Origin: Coemansia sp. RSA 922
Taxonomy: Eukaryota > Kickxellomycota > Kickxellomycetes > Kickxellales > Kickxellaceae
Direction of reading: 5' to 3'
Assembly: GCA_027577415.1 (NCBI GenBank)
Contig: JANBQS010000272.1
Location: 1-23,610 of the forward strand
Length of the DNA stretch: 23,610 nt
Shown: positions 16,536 to 23,610 of the stretch, one piece after another
Numbering within the stretch: the stretch's first letter is position 1
How the letters are laid out: the number at the start of each line of letters is the position of its first letter
Notes under the pieces: generated by a model
Database searches by the model: none
Seen by the model: the letters and a program-made list of their open reading frames with translations, nothing else
Told to the model about the DNA's origin: nothing
Translations under genes and position numbers: made by a program

Positions 16536-19388
16536 TTAGTATAATCCACTAGCAAACTTGTCTGCAGTCACCCACCGACTTCCAACGACTTCTACATCGA
16601 TGCGCAGGTACTTTTGCCTACCGCCAGCCACAGCCGGATCCACTTTAGCATACTCCTCCCAGGGTGCCAGAATATCGTCATCAACGAGACCACCCCTAGC
16701 GACAACCGGCGAGTAGAGCGACATCCTGGGCCTAGGCAATAGGCTTTCGCCAGCCTGGGTCGGAACCAGCAAGTCGGCTGAGCCATGTTTCTCCACCCGA
16801 GAAGACGCCAAGCGCTCATCAGCAACCACTGGCACAGAGTCATCGACGTCGTCCAGTGTTCTAGGCTCAGCAACAACGGGGGCAGGGATGACACGAGGCG
16901 CACTAGGCTTGTACACAGAGTCAGCGACATCGCCACCAAGCAAAACATGCTGCATCGAGGGACAGTACAACATAGCATAGTCGAGCTGGCGATTCACATG
17001 TGGAGAATTGCGCACGACAGATAGCGACGACGTCACTTCCTCTTGCGGCGCTCCGATAGCATGGCCATCAGCGCGGGTGTCGCCAGTTAGGCCGTGCTTG
17101 ATCCAGGCATGCAGGCCGGCGCTTTCCTCCATAGTCATCGGCCGCACACGCGCACTACTATTGTTAGGCTGGGCCTGGGCATCGTCGACCTGCTGGGCGA
17201 GTTCCGATATTGACCTCCGCACACGCTCCAAAAGCGGAGATCCGGCCACGGCTGAATGCTCGTCGTCAGGCAAAACTCTTTGCTGCTCAATGACATCGCT
17301 TATCAACAGCCGCTGCTCAGCAGCCGGCAATGCATGAACCGGCATACCAGCACTCTGAGACCCGCCAGTCGCTATTTGGCTATCAGAAGTATAGAGGGAC
17401 GGCAATGTGAATAGCGAGAACGAAAATAGGACAGCCATTAGCAGCGCGCCAGTCGCACGCTGCTTGTTACTCTGCTGCTCGGTCTGTCTTTTAGGTGCAC
17501 GTGGCTGGATAGTCGCTAGTCTGCTGATCTTGGCCGAAATACCGTCGGTCCCCAAGAAACTCAATGTGCTTTGGCTGTCGACTTCCATAGCATCGTCTGG
17601 CTTTTCTGCCGCCTGAGATGAAGACTCGGCGCTATTTCCAGAGGTATCTCCACTCGCAGACTTGCCACTGTCCTCTGACGACTTGTTCTCCGACGATGTT
17701 GACTGACTAGTAGTCGAAGACGCCTGAGGAGCAGCAGCCGAAGCGTTCGCGCGGCGCAGCTCATCGCGTTCAGCCGCAAGTGCATTCAACCTCTGCTCCA
17801 TTTCCTCTAGCCGCCTAGCCATCGACACATTAGACTCGCGCAGTTCCTCGACTTCAGACTCTAACTTGGTCATATAATCGCGCTTACGCTTTCTGCTCAA
17901 CAGTGCTGCTGCTCGGTTCTTGATCAACCGCTCTTGTCTCTTTTGCGCCACAGTCTCGCCCCCAGTAGACGACATTGCCGCTGCCATCAAAAGTGTCGAG
18001 CAGTCAGCTTTCTCCGATGCGTCATTTGAACGGCTCTGCGGCGCACAGTGTAGGCGGCTCTGCGGTGAGCATGCTTGCGCAATAGGCCGTAGTGTCTGTG
18101 GGTCTTCGATCTTGACTTGAATAGGCGCCTGCTTTTGCGCAATCTTGGCCAACACGCTGAGTCCCGGTGGCGTGTTAGAGCCTGAGCTCGACGACTGTGC
18201 TCCAGACGCCGTCGACTCGAGCTTAGCACCAGAAGTATTTTCACTAGGCGGCGAAACCTGACGCGGCGCAAGTGGGACCATATGACGGGTGGCAGCTACT
18301 TTCGCACGCACAGAAGGTGACACTGAAGAAGAAGCGTTACTGCTTCCAGCTGGCTGGGGCCGGCTATGGTTCGCAGAGGGAGCAGTAGGACTCGCAGTAT
18401 TTGGCACAATGCTACTGCCCGCATTACAGGTAGGCGAATACCCCCGACCATTCTCAGGCGTCTTGCGAGCAGGCGACGAACCCCGTTGTTTTTTGCTCGG
18501 TGGCTCCGAACTAGCAAGGGTCTTTTGCGGCGCAATATTAGCCGTGGCAAAGGGAAGAGCGGCCAGCATACTCAGCTCAGACGACGGGTTAGCGGGAGTC
18601 GAACAGTAGCTAACAGAAGAAATCATCGACGCCAAGACATCAGACGACAAAGTGCCAGCAATAGCAGCCACCTCAGAGTCAAGCAGCCCCGTAACAGAGT
18701 CCACAGAATGTGGTGACCCCAAACGCTGCTCCAACTGGCTATCGGTCAGCGACTCTATAATACCAGAGTCTAGACTCTGAGCACGCCTGTCAACGCCTTC
18801 AATAGCTTCTGCGTTGACAAACTGCTGCAGCCAGCCATCAAGCACAGCCGCATCATTAGCAGCAGTAGTAGCCAAGGCCGAGCTATTAACAAGCGCTGAA
18901 GACACTGGTAAGTGAGCCAGTCCCGGAAACATAATCTCGTGCGATACCCCAGCTCCAGCTACCAGCCACTCTTGTGCCGCACTGTCAAACATACCGCCTG
19001 TTGTTGGGCTATAAAAAGTGGCTGGTGGCGCAGCAATAACAATATCCCCATTAAGACTCGCCGAACTGACTGACCAAGCAGGCGACGCGGCCCCACCCAG
19101 TGGTTGTGTAGGCGCCAACATAAACGTACCAGCAGCGGAAGATATCTGTGGCGGCGACGACACACTGGCCGCCATAGGGTGGAAAACGTCCAGGACATTA
19201 CTCATATGTGGTTGTGAGTATCCCTGTAATAACCGACTCTGGTCAATATATGGCTCTCCCAGTGCCGAGGCGGGATGTAAGGTAGGCGAATTGGCGTCGG
19301 GGCTGGCTGTCGGCGGAGAAGCTGGGTACGTGGTGGCGGGCTTTGCAGCTATAGCACGAGTACGAGGCTTTAGCGCTGAAGGAGCCAT
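16536..19388 (-). CDS. Membrane-anchored bZIP transcription factor (ATF6/CREB3-like layout)
   Basis: This 950-residue protein has a long Ser/Ala/Pro-rich N-terminal activation region and then a bZIP domain. The basic region runs QERLIKNRAAALLSRKRKR (Asn491, Arg499 in the N-x7-R signature). Its zipper has hydrophobic residues at perfect heptads: Leu509, Leu516, Met523, Met530, Leu537, Leu544. About 100 residues later comes one hydrophobic segment (about 645-666, ALLMAVLFSFSLF), preceded by basic residues, and then a ~284-residue C-terminal region. This is the layout of ER stress factors such as ATF6, CREB3 and plant bZIP28. They sit in the ER membrane and release the bZIP part after cleavage. 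RLLI (from Arg693) and RVLP (from Arg704) resemble site-1 protease RxL sites. The membrane topology and the unfolded-protein-response role are inferred. Confidence 0.85.
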   Translation of the reverse strand: MAPSALKPRTRAIAAKPATTYPASPPTASPDANSPTLHPASALGEPYIDQSRLLQGYSQPHMSNVLDVFHPMAASVSSPPQISSAAGTFMLAPTQPLGGAASPAWSVSSASLNGDIVIAAPPATFYSPTTGGMFDSAAQEWLVAGAGVSHEIMFPGLAHLPVSSALVNSSALATTAANDAAVLDGWLQQFVNAEAIEGVDRRAQSLDSGIIESLTDSQLEQRLGSPHSVDSVTGLLDSEVAAIAGTLSSDVLASMISSVSYCSTPANPSSELSMLAALPFATANIAPQKTLASSEPPSKKQRGSSPARKTPENGRGYSPTCNAGSSIVPNTASPTAPSANHSRPQPAGSSNASSSVSPSVRAKVAATRHMVPLAPRQVSPPSENTSGAKLESTASGAQSSSSGSNTPPGLSVLAKIAQKQAPIQVKIEDPQTLRPIAQACSPQSRLHCAPQSRSNDASEKADCSTLLMAAAMSSTGGETVAQKRQERLIKNRAAALLSRKRKRDYMTKLESEVEELRESNVSMARRLEEMEQRLNALAAERDELRRANASAAAPQASSTTSQSTSSENKSSEDSGKSASGDTSGNSAESSSQAAEKPDDAMEVDSQSTLSFLGTDGISAKISRLATIQPRAPKRQTEQQSNKQRATGALLMAVLFSFSLFTLPSLYTSDSQIATGGSQSAGMPVHALPAAEQRLLISDVIEQQRVLPDDEHSAVAGSPLLERVRRSISELAQQVDDAQAQPNNSSARVRPMTMEESAGLHAWIKHGLTGDTRADGHAIGAPQEEVTSSLSVVRNSPHVNRQLDYAMLYCPSMQHVLLGGDVADSVYKPSAPRVIPAPVVAEPRTLDDVDDSVPVVADERLASSRVEKHGSADLLVPTQAGESLLPRPRMSLYSPVVARGGLVDDDILAPWEEYAKVDPAVAGGRQKYLRIDVEVVGSRWVTADKFASGLY

Positions 19389-19596
19389 GATAAAGAAGAG
19401 AATAAATTAGTACACAAAAACAAAAAAAAAGATAAAGAATACTTTAATTTCGAAAAATAGATAAAGAGAAAAAAGAAAGAAAAGAAAAAAAAGAGGGATG
19501 ATGGATTCTCAAGAGAAACTCCAACGTTTCAGCAACAAAAAACTTACACATGGGTAAGTTTAGCAGGCCAAAAGGAAATTCTTATTTTAAAATTGT

Positions 19597-21426
19597 TCAT
19601 TGAGCAGCTTGCAGCGAGTCAGCCGCCTTTTCAGCCGCCAAGGCCAGTGAGTTGGCGGCTTCAATAGCGTCTCTCAGCTCCTTCTCCAACCCCTGGCAGT
19701 TGAGTTCATGCTCCTTCGCCGAGTCCTCAGCCTTGACCAACCGAGCCTTGTACTCATCGACAGACTGAGTAGCAGCATCCACTTGAGCGCGGAGGGCATC
19801 AGCGTCCTTTGCTGCCTTTTGCACGGCGTCGTCCAATTGAGCCCGCACACTACGTAGGCTTTGCTCAGAGTCAGCGGCAGCTTGCTCGGCGCGTTGGGCG
19901 CGCTGTTGTGCGTCGCCGGCCTGCGCCTGCACTTGGCCGAGCTGTGCCTGGAGACGCGCATTCTCGTCCCTTAGGCGGTTCGCCTCCTCGTTACTAGCCA
20001 TCACTGCTGGCGTGATAGTAGCAGCAGTCGGAGGCGGAGATGGCGGAGTCTCAGACTCCACAGGCAGTGCTACCTGCGGAGCAGGCGATAGCCGACGAAC
20101 TGGTGACTGCGTAGCAACAGGTGGTGGTGGTGGAGAACTCTGGCTAGGCTCAGATGGCGGGGGCTTGGTCCCACACCTAACAAACTTGGTAGCAGAAGCG
20201 GGAGCAGGCGCTTCGCCAGCGACAATCAGCGGACCGTCACGGAACAAAGTCTCCATATCAACAACCACAGGCTCGGCATCCTGACCGGCAAAATACTGGT
20301 CAGCCGAAAGCGCCGGTCTCCCCGCATGAGCAGGCGGGTAAATGTCAGCCTGGAAGGTCTCGGCCTTGCGAGGAACACGGAAAGAAACGGGCTCCACAAG
20401 CGAGTTTGATGCAACTTTAAAGAACCGCATAACTTCGCATTTGCCCACATCCACGCCACGCTTGGGCATGACTCCGAGGCCACGCTGCGGCTCAGGCGAC
20501 GAGTACTCAGACAGCAAGTACAGCTTATCGTCTGTATACTCGTAGTACCGAATGTTGCCATCGCCCTTGCCAGCCACATACAACACGCTGGATCCCGAGT
20601 CGTAGAACGGCATAAGCATACCAGCCGACATGTCGACGTTAAGCTTGCTAATAGGAGCGGCCAGGTTCATCGAGTCCCACAGGTAGATTTCGCGGTCGCT
20701 AGTCCGCGAGAACCCAGTAGTGACCAGACGCGGCTCATTGCCGAGCCACACGACGCGCGAGCCCTTGACGCCCAAGTGGCCGGCACCCTCCTGCACGATA
20801 TTGCCGGACCTAGCATCAAACACCCGGAGGCGTTTATCGCGACACGTAGCCGCCAGCAAAGTTCCATCGTGGTTCCAAGCAATAGACATAATAGTGTCAC
20901 CAAACCCAGTCAGCGTCGACTTTACAACCACCGCTCCGACGTCCCAGATTTTCACAGTATGGTCGGAGCTAGCCACAGCCAATACGTTCTCCGCCACTGG
21001 GTTCCACGCCACATGGCCGACCTTACGACCATGTCCTCCCAAGACAACCAAGGGCTGCGTCACGTCCTCCTCCTCGCGCTCAGCCAAGTCCGCAGGCACG
21101 CGCCACACCATAGCCTGGTGGTCCTCAGCGCCAGAGGCGATAATGTCGTCATCAAATGGCGAAAATGCAGTGTCCAGAACAGCTCCAGAGTGAGCACTAA
21201 ACAGCGGAAAGTCGCCACGCAGCTTGCCTGCTTGCGAATGCGGGACGACACAAAAGGCACCGCCTCCACCAGCATTCCAGTTCACTGCCATGTACTTGGG
21301 ATTGGCACATACGTAATTGGTGTCCCACGCATTTATCGATACTCGAAGGTTTTCATAGCACTCCTCGCGCTTTGACGCCGTACCAAACACGTGTCTGTAC
21401 TTGCTAGCTCGCACAATAGACGCCAT
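19597..21426 (-). CDS. Coronin
   Basis: This 609-residue actin-binding protein belongs to the coronin family, which bundles actin filaments and regulates Arp2/3 at endocytic patches and the hyphal cortex. The N terminus has the coronin signature RASKYRHVFG and CYENLRVS. WD40 repeats follow, with VAWNPVAENVLAVASSDHTV and SIAWNHDGTLLAATCRDKRL forming blades of a seven-blade propeller. The conserved coronin segments SGMLMPFYDSGSSVLYVAGKGD and MPKRGVDVGKCEVMRFFK are present (named in short here: PFYD, GKGDGNIRYYE, MPKRG). A Pro-rich linker of about 60 residues leads to a C-terminal coiled coil (about 480-609), which is expected to trimerise the protein. The coiled coil is longer than usual for short coronins. 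The gene is intronless. Confidence 0.95.
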   Translation of the reverse strand: MASIVRASKYRHVFGTASKREECYENLRVSINAWDTNYVCANPKYMAVNWNAGGGGAFCVVPHSQAGKLRGDFPLFSAHSGAVLDTAFSPFDDDIIASGAEDHQAMVWRVPADLAEREEEDVTQPLVVLGGHGRKVGHVAWNPVAENVLAVASSDHTVKIWDVGAVVVKSTLTGFGDTIMSIAWNHDGTLLAATCRDKRLRVFDARSGNIVQEGAGHLGVKGSRVVWLGNEPRLVTTGFSRTSDREIYLWDSMNLAAPISKLNVDMSAGMLMPFYDSGSSVLYVAGKGDGNIRYYEYTDDKLYLLSEYSSPEPQRGLGVMPKRGVDVGKCEVMRFFKVASNSLVEPVSFRVPRKAETFQADIYPPAHAGRPALSADQYFAGQDAEPVVVDMETLFRDGPLIVAGEAPAPASATKFVRCGTKPPPSEPSQSSPPPPPVATQSPVRRLSPAPQVALPVESETPPSPPPTAATITPAVMASNEEANRLRDENARLQAQLGQVQAQAGDAQQRAQRAEQAAADSEQSLRSVRAQLDDAVQKAAKDADALRAQVDAATQSVDEYKARLVKAEDSAKEHELNCQGLEKELRDAIEAANSLALAAEKAADSLQAAQ

Positions 21427-21677
21427 TTAAAACTACTTTTGTAGAAGAATGTGAATGCTTAGTGCCAGATGAGAACCAGCACCCGCTCTAATTCAGGAAT
21501 GTGACGACCTCCACCTACCAAAGATGCTTGCTAGGAATAAAGTAAACAATAAAAAGAGTTTTTATAAAGATAAAGCAAGCCAAGAAAATGAAAAGCAGCT
21601 AAGCCTACAAGCGTCAATAAGAAGACCATTTCTGAAAACTGGCGTGACGTAAATCCCCCTCATCCAAATCCTCGTAC

Positions 21678-22634
21678 TCACAAACGGCTTGGCAAGTACT
21701 GTTTTTCCACCATCTTTACTATGGCGTAAACTGCTTGCATACATGGCACATCGACTCCTAGCTCCCTGGCAATAGCAATTGGATTTCCCAAGATTACGGC
21801 ATGCTCCAGCGGCCTCTTGGCTAAAAAGTCCATGAGCATCGACGGCACAACCACCACGCCCGGTCTATCCGTGTCGGCGATCAATGCCTCAGGCCCGTCA
21901 ATGCCTCTCATTACAGGCAATGTCGCTCCCGTAACAGCCTCGCCCAGACGGTAGACCTCGCTCATGAGTCTTTGTACCAACAGACGGCACTCTGGGTCAT
22001 CCAGCATCCTACGCGAGTCATTGCCACCAGACGCCACAGCCACAGTATTGAACGACGCGTTCCACGCCAACTTTAGCCATCTCAAAGCCTGGATGTTCTC
22101 GGCCACCGAGCACACGACTCCGCCATCCCTCCACGCCTGCGCCAGCTCCTCCAGCCTCGGCGAAGGCGGGCCCATGGCCAGCACCGCATTGCTACCATGT
22201 TCAATGACTCCGTCCTCTGGCTGACTAACATCAATATACGCAACGACGCTGACTACTGCGTTGTCGGGATACCGGGTCAAGAATGGCTCCTCAATGCCAA
22301 TGCCGTTCTGAATCAACAAGATCGTCGTCTGCGGAGTAACTGCGCTGGTGATAAGCCCAGAGTTGTCGCCCAAGTTCGGTAGCGCCTTGGTACAAACCAC
22401 AACAAAATCATAGCTCGTGCCATCGTCCACGGCCTCCTCGACACTGCGGACTACGCGGCTGGGCTGGTAAACGTGGTCACCATACATTTGAGACGTGATC
22501 CGGAACCCGTCCCGAGACACTGCCTCATAGTTACTGCGGCAAACAGCAGTCACTTCGGCCTTGCCGCTTTCTTGCAGTCGCCAGGCAAACACGCTGCCAA
22601 GCGCTCCTGAACCAAATAGAAGAACCTTGAACAT
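21678..22634 (-). CDS. Ketopantoate reductase family protein, copy 2
   Basis: This 318-residue protein has the same family layout as the gene at 15400. It has an N-terminal NADPH-binding motif (KVLLFGSGALGS), Asn110 in QNGIG, Lys188 in RWLKLAWN, and Glu277 in PLEHAV, with the C-terminal ELGVDVPCMQAVYAI. All catalytic positions of PanE are kept, so it should be an active NADPH-dependent reductase. The natural substrate may be ketopantoate or a related 2-keto compound. The ATG at 22634 is chosen because the protein begins directly with the Rossmann strand. The upstream in-frame extension has no ATG. Unlike copy 1 it has no intron. It is read towards copy 1, with coronin and the bZIP gene between them. 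Confidence 0.88.
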   Translation of the reverse strand: MFKVLLFGSGALGSVFAWRLQESGKAEVTAVCRSNYEAVSRDGFRITSQMYGDHVYQPSRVVRSVEEAVDDGTSYDFVVVCTKALPNLGDNSGLITSAVTPQTTILLIQNGIGIEEPFLTRYPDNAVVSVVAYIDVSQPEDGVIEHGSNAVLAMGPPSPRLEELAQAWRDGGVVCSVAENIQALRWLKLAWNASFNTVAVASGGNDSRRMLDDPECRLLVQRLMSEVYRLGEAVTGATLPVMRGIDGPEALIADTDRPGVVVVPSMLMDFLAKRPLEHAVILGNPIAIARELGVDVPCMQAVYAIVKMVEKQYLPSRL

Positions 22635-22798
22635 GATAATATTCGATAGAGTGGTGATTAATACGGATAGTTCCTTAGTGGAGAAGAGAAAACACAACAG
22701 CGCTCAGACCGTGGGACCTCTTTTTTTTTTATCCGCCTGATCCGCGCTTTCTCTAAGAAAATCATCTATATGTAACATCGCTAAGAGCATAAAAAAGA

Positions 22799-23236
22799 CT
22801 AGTCCTTATTTTCAGTATCTTTAATGTCCTCGATATCTGTGTCATTACCGCTATCCTCAGTCTCAATATCATCGTCCTCTTCGCCGTCGTCTATTTCGTT
22901 CGCATACTCCTCGGGGTGTGCACGGAAGCAGTCCTGCATAGCCTTGAACGCGTCTACACAGTCCATTCCTTTTGGCTCTTCTTCAGAGTATATAAAACAA
23001 GAGAACGCCGCCTTGAACTCCTCGCCACAAGTTCCCTGCGCCATACCTCCCAGACACGGGCAGTCCCAGTTGATCTCGCCAGTCTCTGGGTTATATGCCT
23101 GTGACTGGCCTTCCTCTTCCTCTATTTTGTTGTTGTTGCTATTGCCGAGGTCTGCCGTATCGATCGTCGTAACTCCCGAGGTTTCCTCTGACGAAATCGT
23201 CTGCTCTACTGTCGTGGTACTTTGTGATGTCGCCAT
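22799..23236 (-). CDS. MIA40: MIA40/CHCHD4, intermembrane-space oxidoreductase
   Basis: This 145-residue protein is the import receptor and disulfide-forming enzyme of the mitochondrial intermembrane space. It oxidises small twin-cysteine proteins and is recharged by Erv1. The redox CPC motif lies at residues 59-61 (WDCPCLGG). The twin CX9C core has Cys70/Cys80 and Cys93/Cys103 with the right spacing, and GTCGEEF and SCFIYSE are typical. The N-terminal 50 residues are acidic and Ser/Thr-rich, with neither a targeting sequence nor a membrane anchor. It therefore resembles the short soluble animal form rather than the long anchored yeast Mia40. The tail is strongly acidic. A TATATATA element lies just upstream on its strand (near 23257-23264). 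Confidence 0.95.
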   Translation of the reverse strand: MATSQSTTTVEQTISSEETSGVTTIDTADLGNSNNNKIEEEEGQSQAYNPETGEINWDCPCLGGMAQGTCGEEFKAAFSCFIYSEEEPKGMDCVDAFKAMQDCFRAHPEEYANEIDDGEEDDDIETEDSGNDTDIEDIKDTENKD

Positions 23237-23610
23237 TTCCTCGGTTCAATGTAAAAATATATATAAAAGCGTTTGTTGTCAGCTATGCCTAGAAGCAAAG
23301 AAAAAGTCAGTCCTCATCGATCACTCCAGTATCTCGTAAGCAAGTAATCTATGAATCAGCACAATGGATCTAATCGGCTCAGTCACGTGGATAGGGATAG
23401 GTGTTTGCAGATCTCCATCCCCAACTTCCGTGTACCGCACGTTACTCTCCCCCCAAAAAAAAAAATTGGCTGATGAAAATTTTTTTTCCTTGGGCACACG
23501 GGTATAAAACAAAGGCCACCCGCTCGCCACAATTCTGATGTGGATTCCTTCCCGTCATCCCTCCCCCCTATTTTTATTGACGAAGACGGGCACACAAAAT
23601 CAAACAACTT
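23237..23610. promoter_or_regulatory. Upstream region of MIA40 and probable promoter of a gene beyond the right edge
   Basis: The 374-bp stretch contains CACGTG (23384-23389), an inverted CCAAT (ATTGG at about 23465), an A-run and a T-run, and TATAAA at 23503-23508 on the plus strand. A frame from an ATG at 23538 is open to the window edge (24 codons), but it lies only about 30 bp after the TATA element, so it may simply be leader. The region probably serves MIA40 leftward and an unseen gene rightward. Confidence 0.4.
23384..23389. promoter_or_regulatory. E-box (CACGTG)
   Basis: CACGTG lies about 150 bp upstream of the MIA40 start. It is the classical site of bHLH factors such as Cbf1 or Pho4. 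Function here is inferred from location only. Confidence 0.35.

Noticed and set aside
1..23610. tRNA, rRNA, CRISPR array or complete transposon
   Set aside because: I scanned by eye for TPsiC-like GGTTCGA segments, spaced repeats, terminal inverted or direct long repeats and transposase motifs and found none that held up. A covariance-model scan would be needed to be certain for RNAs.

Overview
This is a stretch of fungal nuclear DNA. The genes are compact and mostly intron-poor. The introns I can place are short (about 80-170 bp), with GTAAGT/GTACGT donors, TAG acceptors and, in one case, a perfect TACTAAC branch site. The gene content is eukaryotic and fungal: UTP7, UPF3, coronin, MIA40, mitochondrial thioredoxin, a carboxypeptidase Y-like protease and a membrane-anchored bZIP factor. 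My impression, from recall rather than any search, is an early-diverging fungus of the Kickxellomycotina (Coemansia/Linderina-like) type. Coding DNA is around half GC, while intergenic DNA is AT-rich and full of A- or T-homopolymers.

Layout, left to right. 1-209 holds the 3' end of an unrecognised gene. 500-2035 (minus) is a three-exon RRM protein with an RG/SR-rich tail. 2823-3323 (plus) is mitochondrial thioredoxin, convergent with UTP7 (3399-5291, minus). UTP7 shares a divergent promoter with UPF3 (5608-7644, plus). 8347-9963 (plus) is a secreted or vacuolar serine carboxypeptidase, and 10246-11151 (plus) is an HPP-family membrane protein. The HPP gene ends 28 bp from a convergent RNase H-domain gene (11180-12262, minus).

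From about 12.3 to 15.2 kb lies an AT-richer accessory-looking stretch. It has a 64-bp imperfect palindrome, a CRE-like TGACGTCA site, and a TATA-driven small gene for a thioredoxin-fold-like protein with no CxxC active site (12932-13285). It also holds what looks like a decayed Myb/SANT-repeat gene (13533-14352).

The right third holds two paralogous ketopantoate-reductase-family genes (15400-16471 plus, one intron; 21678-22634 minus, intronless). Between them are a 950-residue bZIP factor with a membrane segment after its zipper (ATF6/CREB3-like layout; 16536-19388, minus) and coronin (19597-21426, minus). MIA40 (22799-23236, minus) is last, followed by a promoter-like region with an E-box and a TATA element.

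Most genes are housekeeping and are not linked in one pathway. UTP7 and UPF3 are both RNA-biology genes that share a promoter region, and the RRM protein nearby adds to that theme. The points most worth follow-up are the ER-anchored bZIP architecture, the cysteine-poor thioredoxin-like gene with its well-formed promoter, the gag-like/RNase H fusion, and the long insertion in the UPF3 domain. I found no CRISPR array, rRNA, tRNA or intact transposon.
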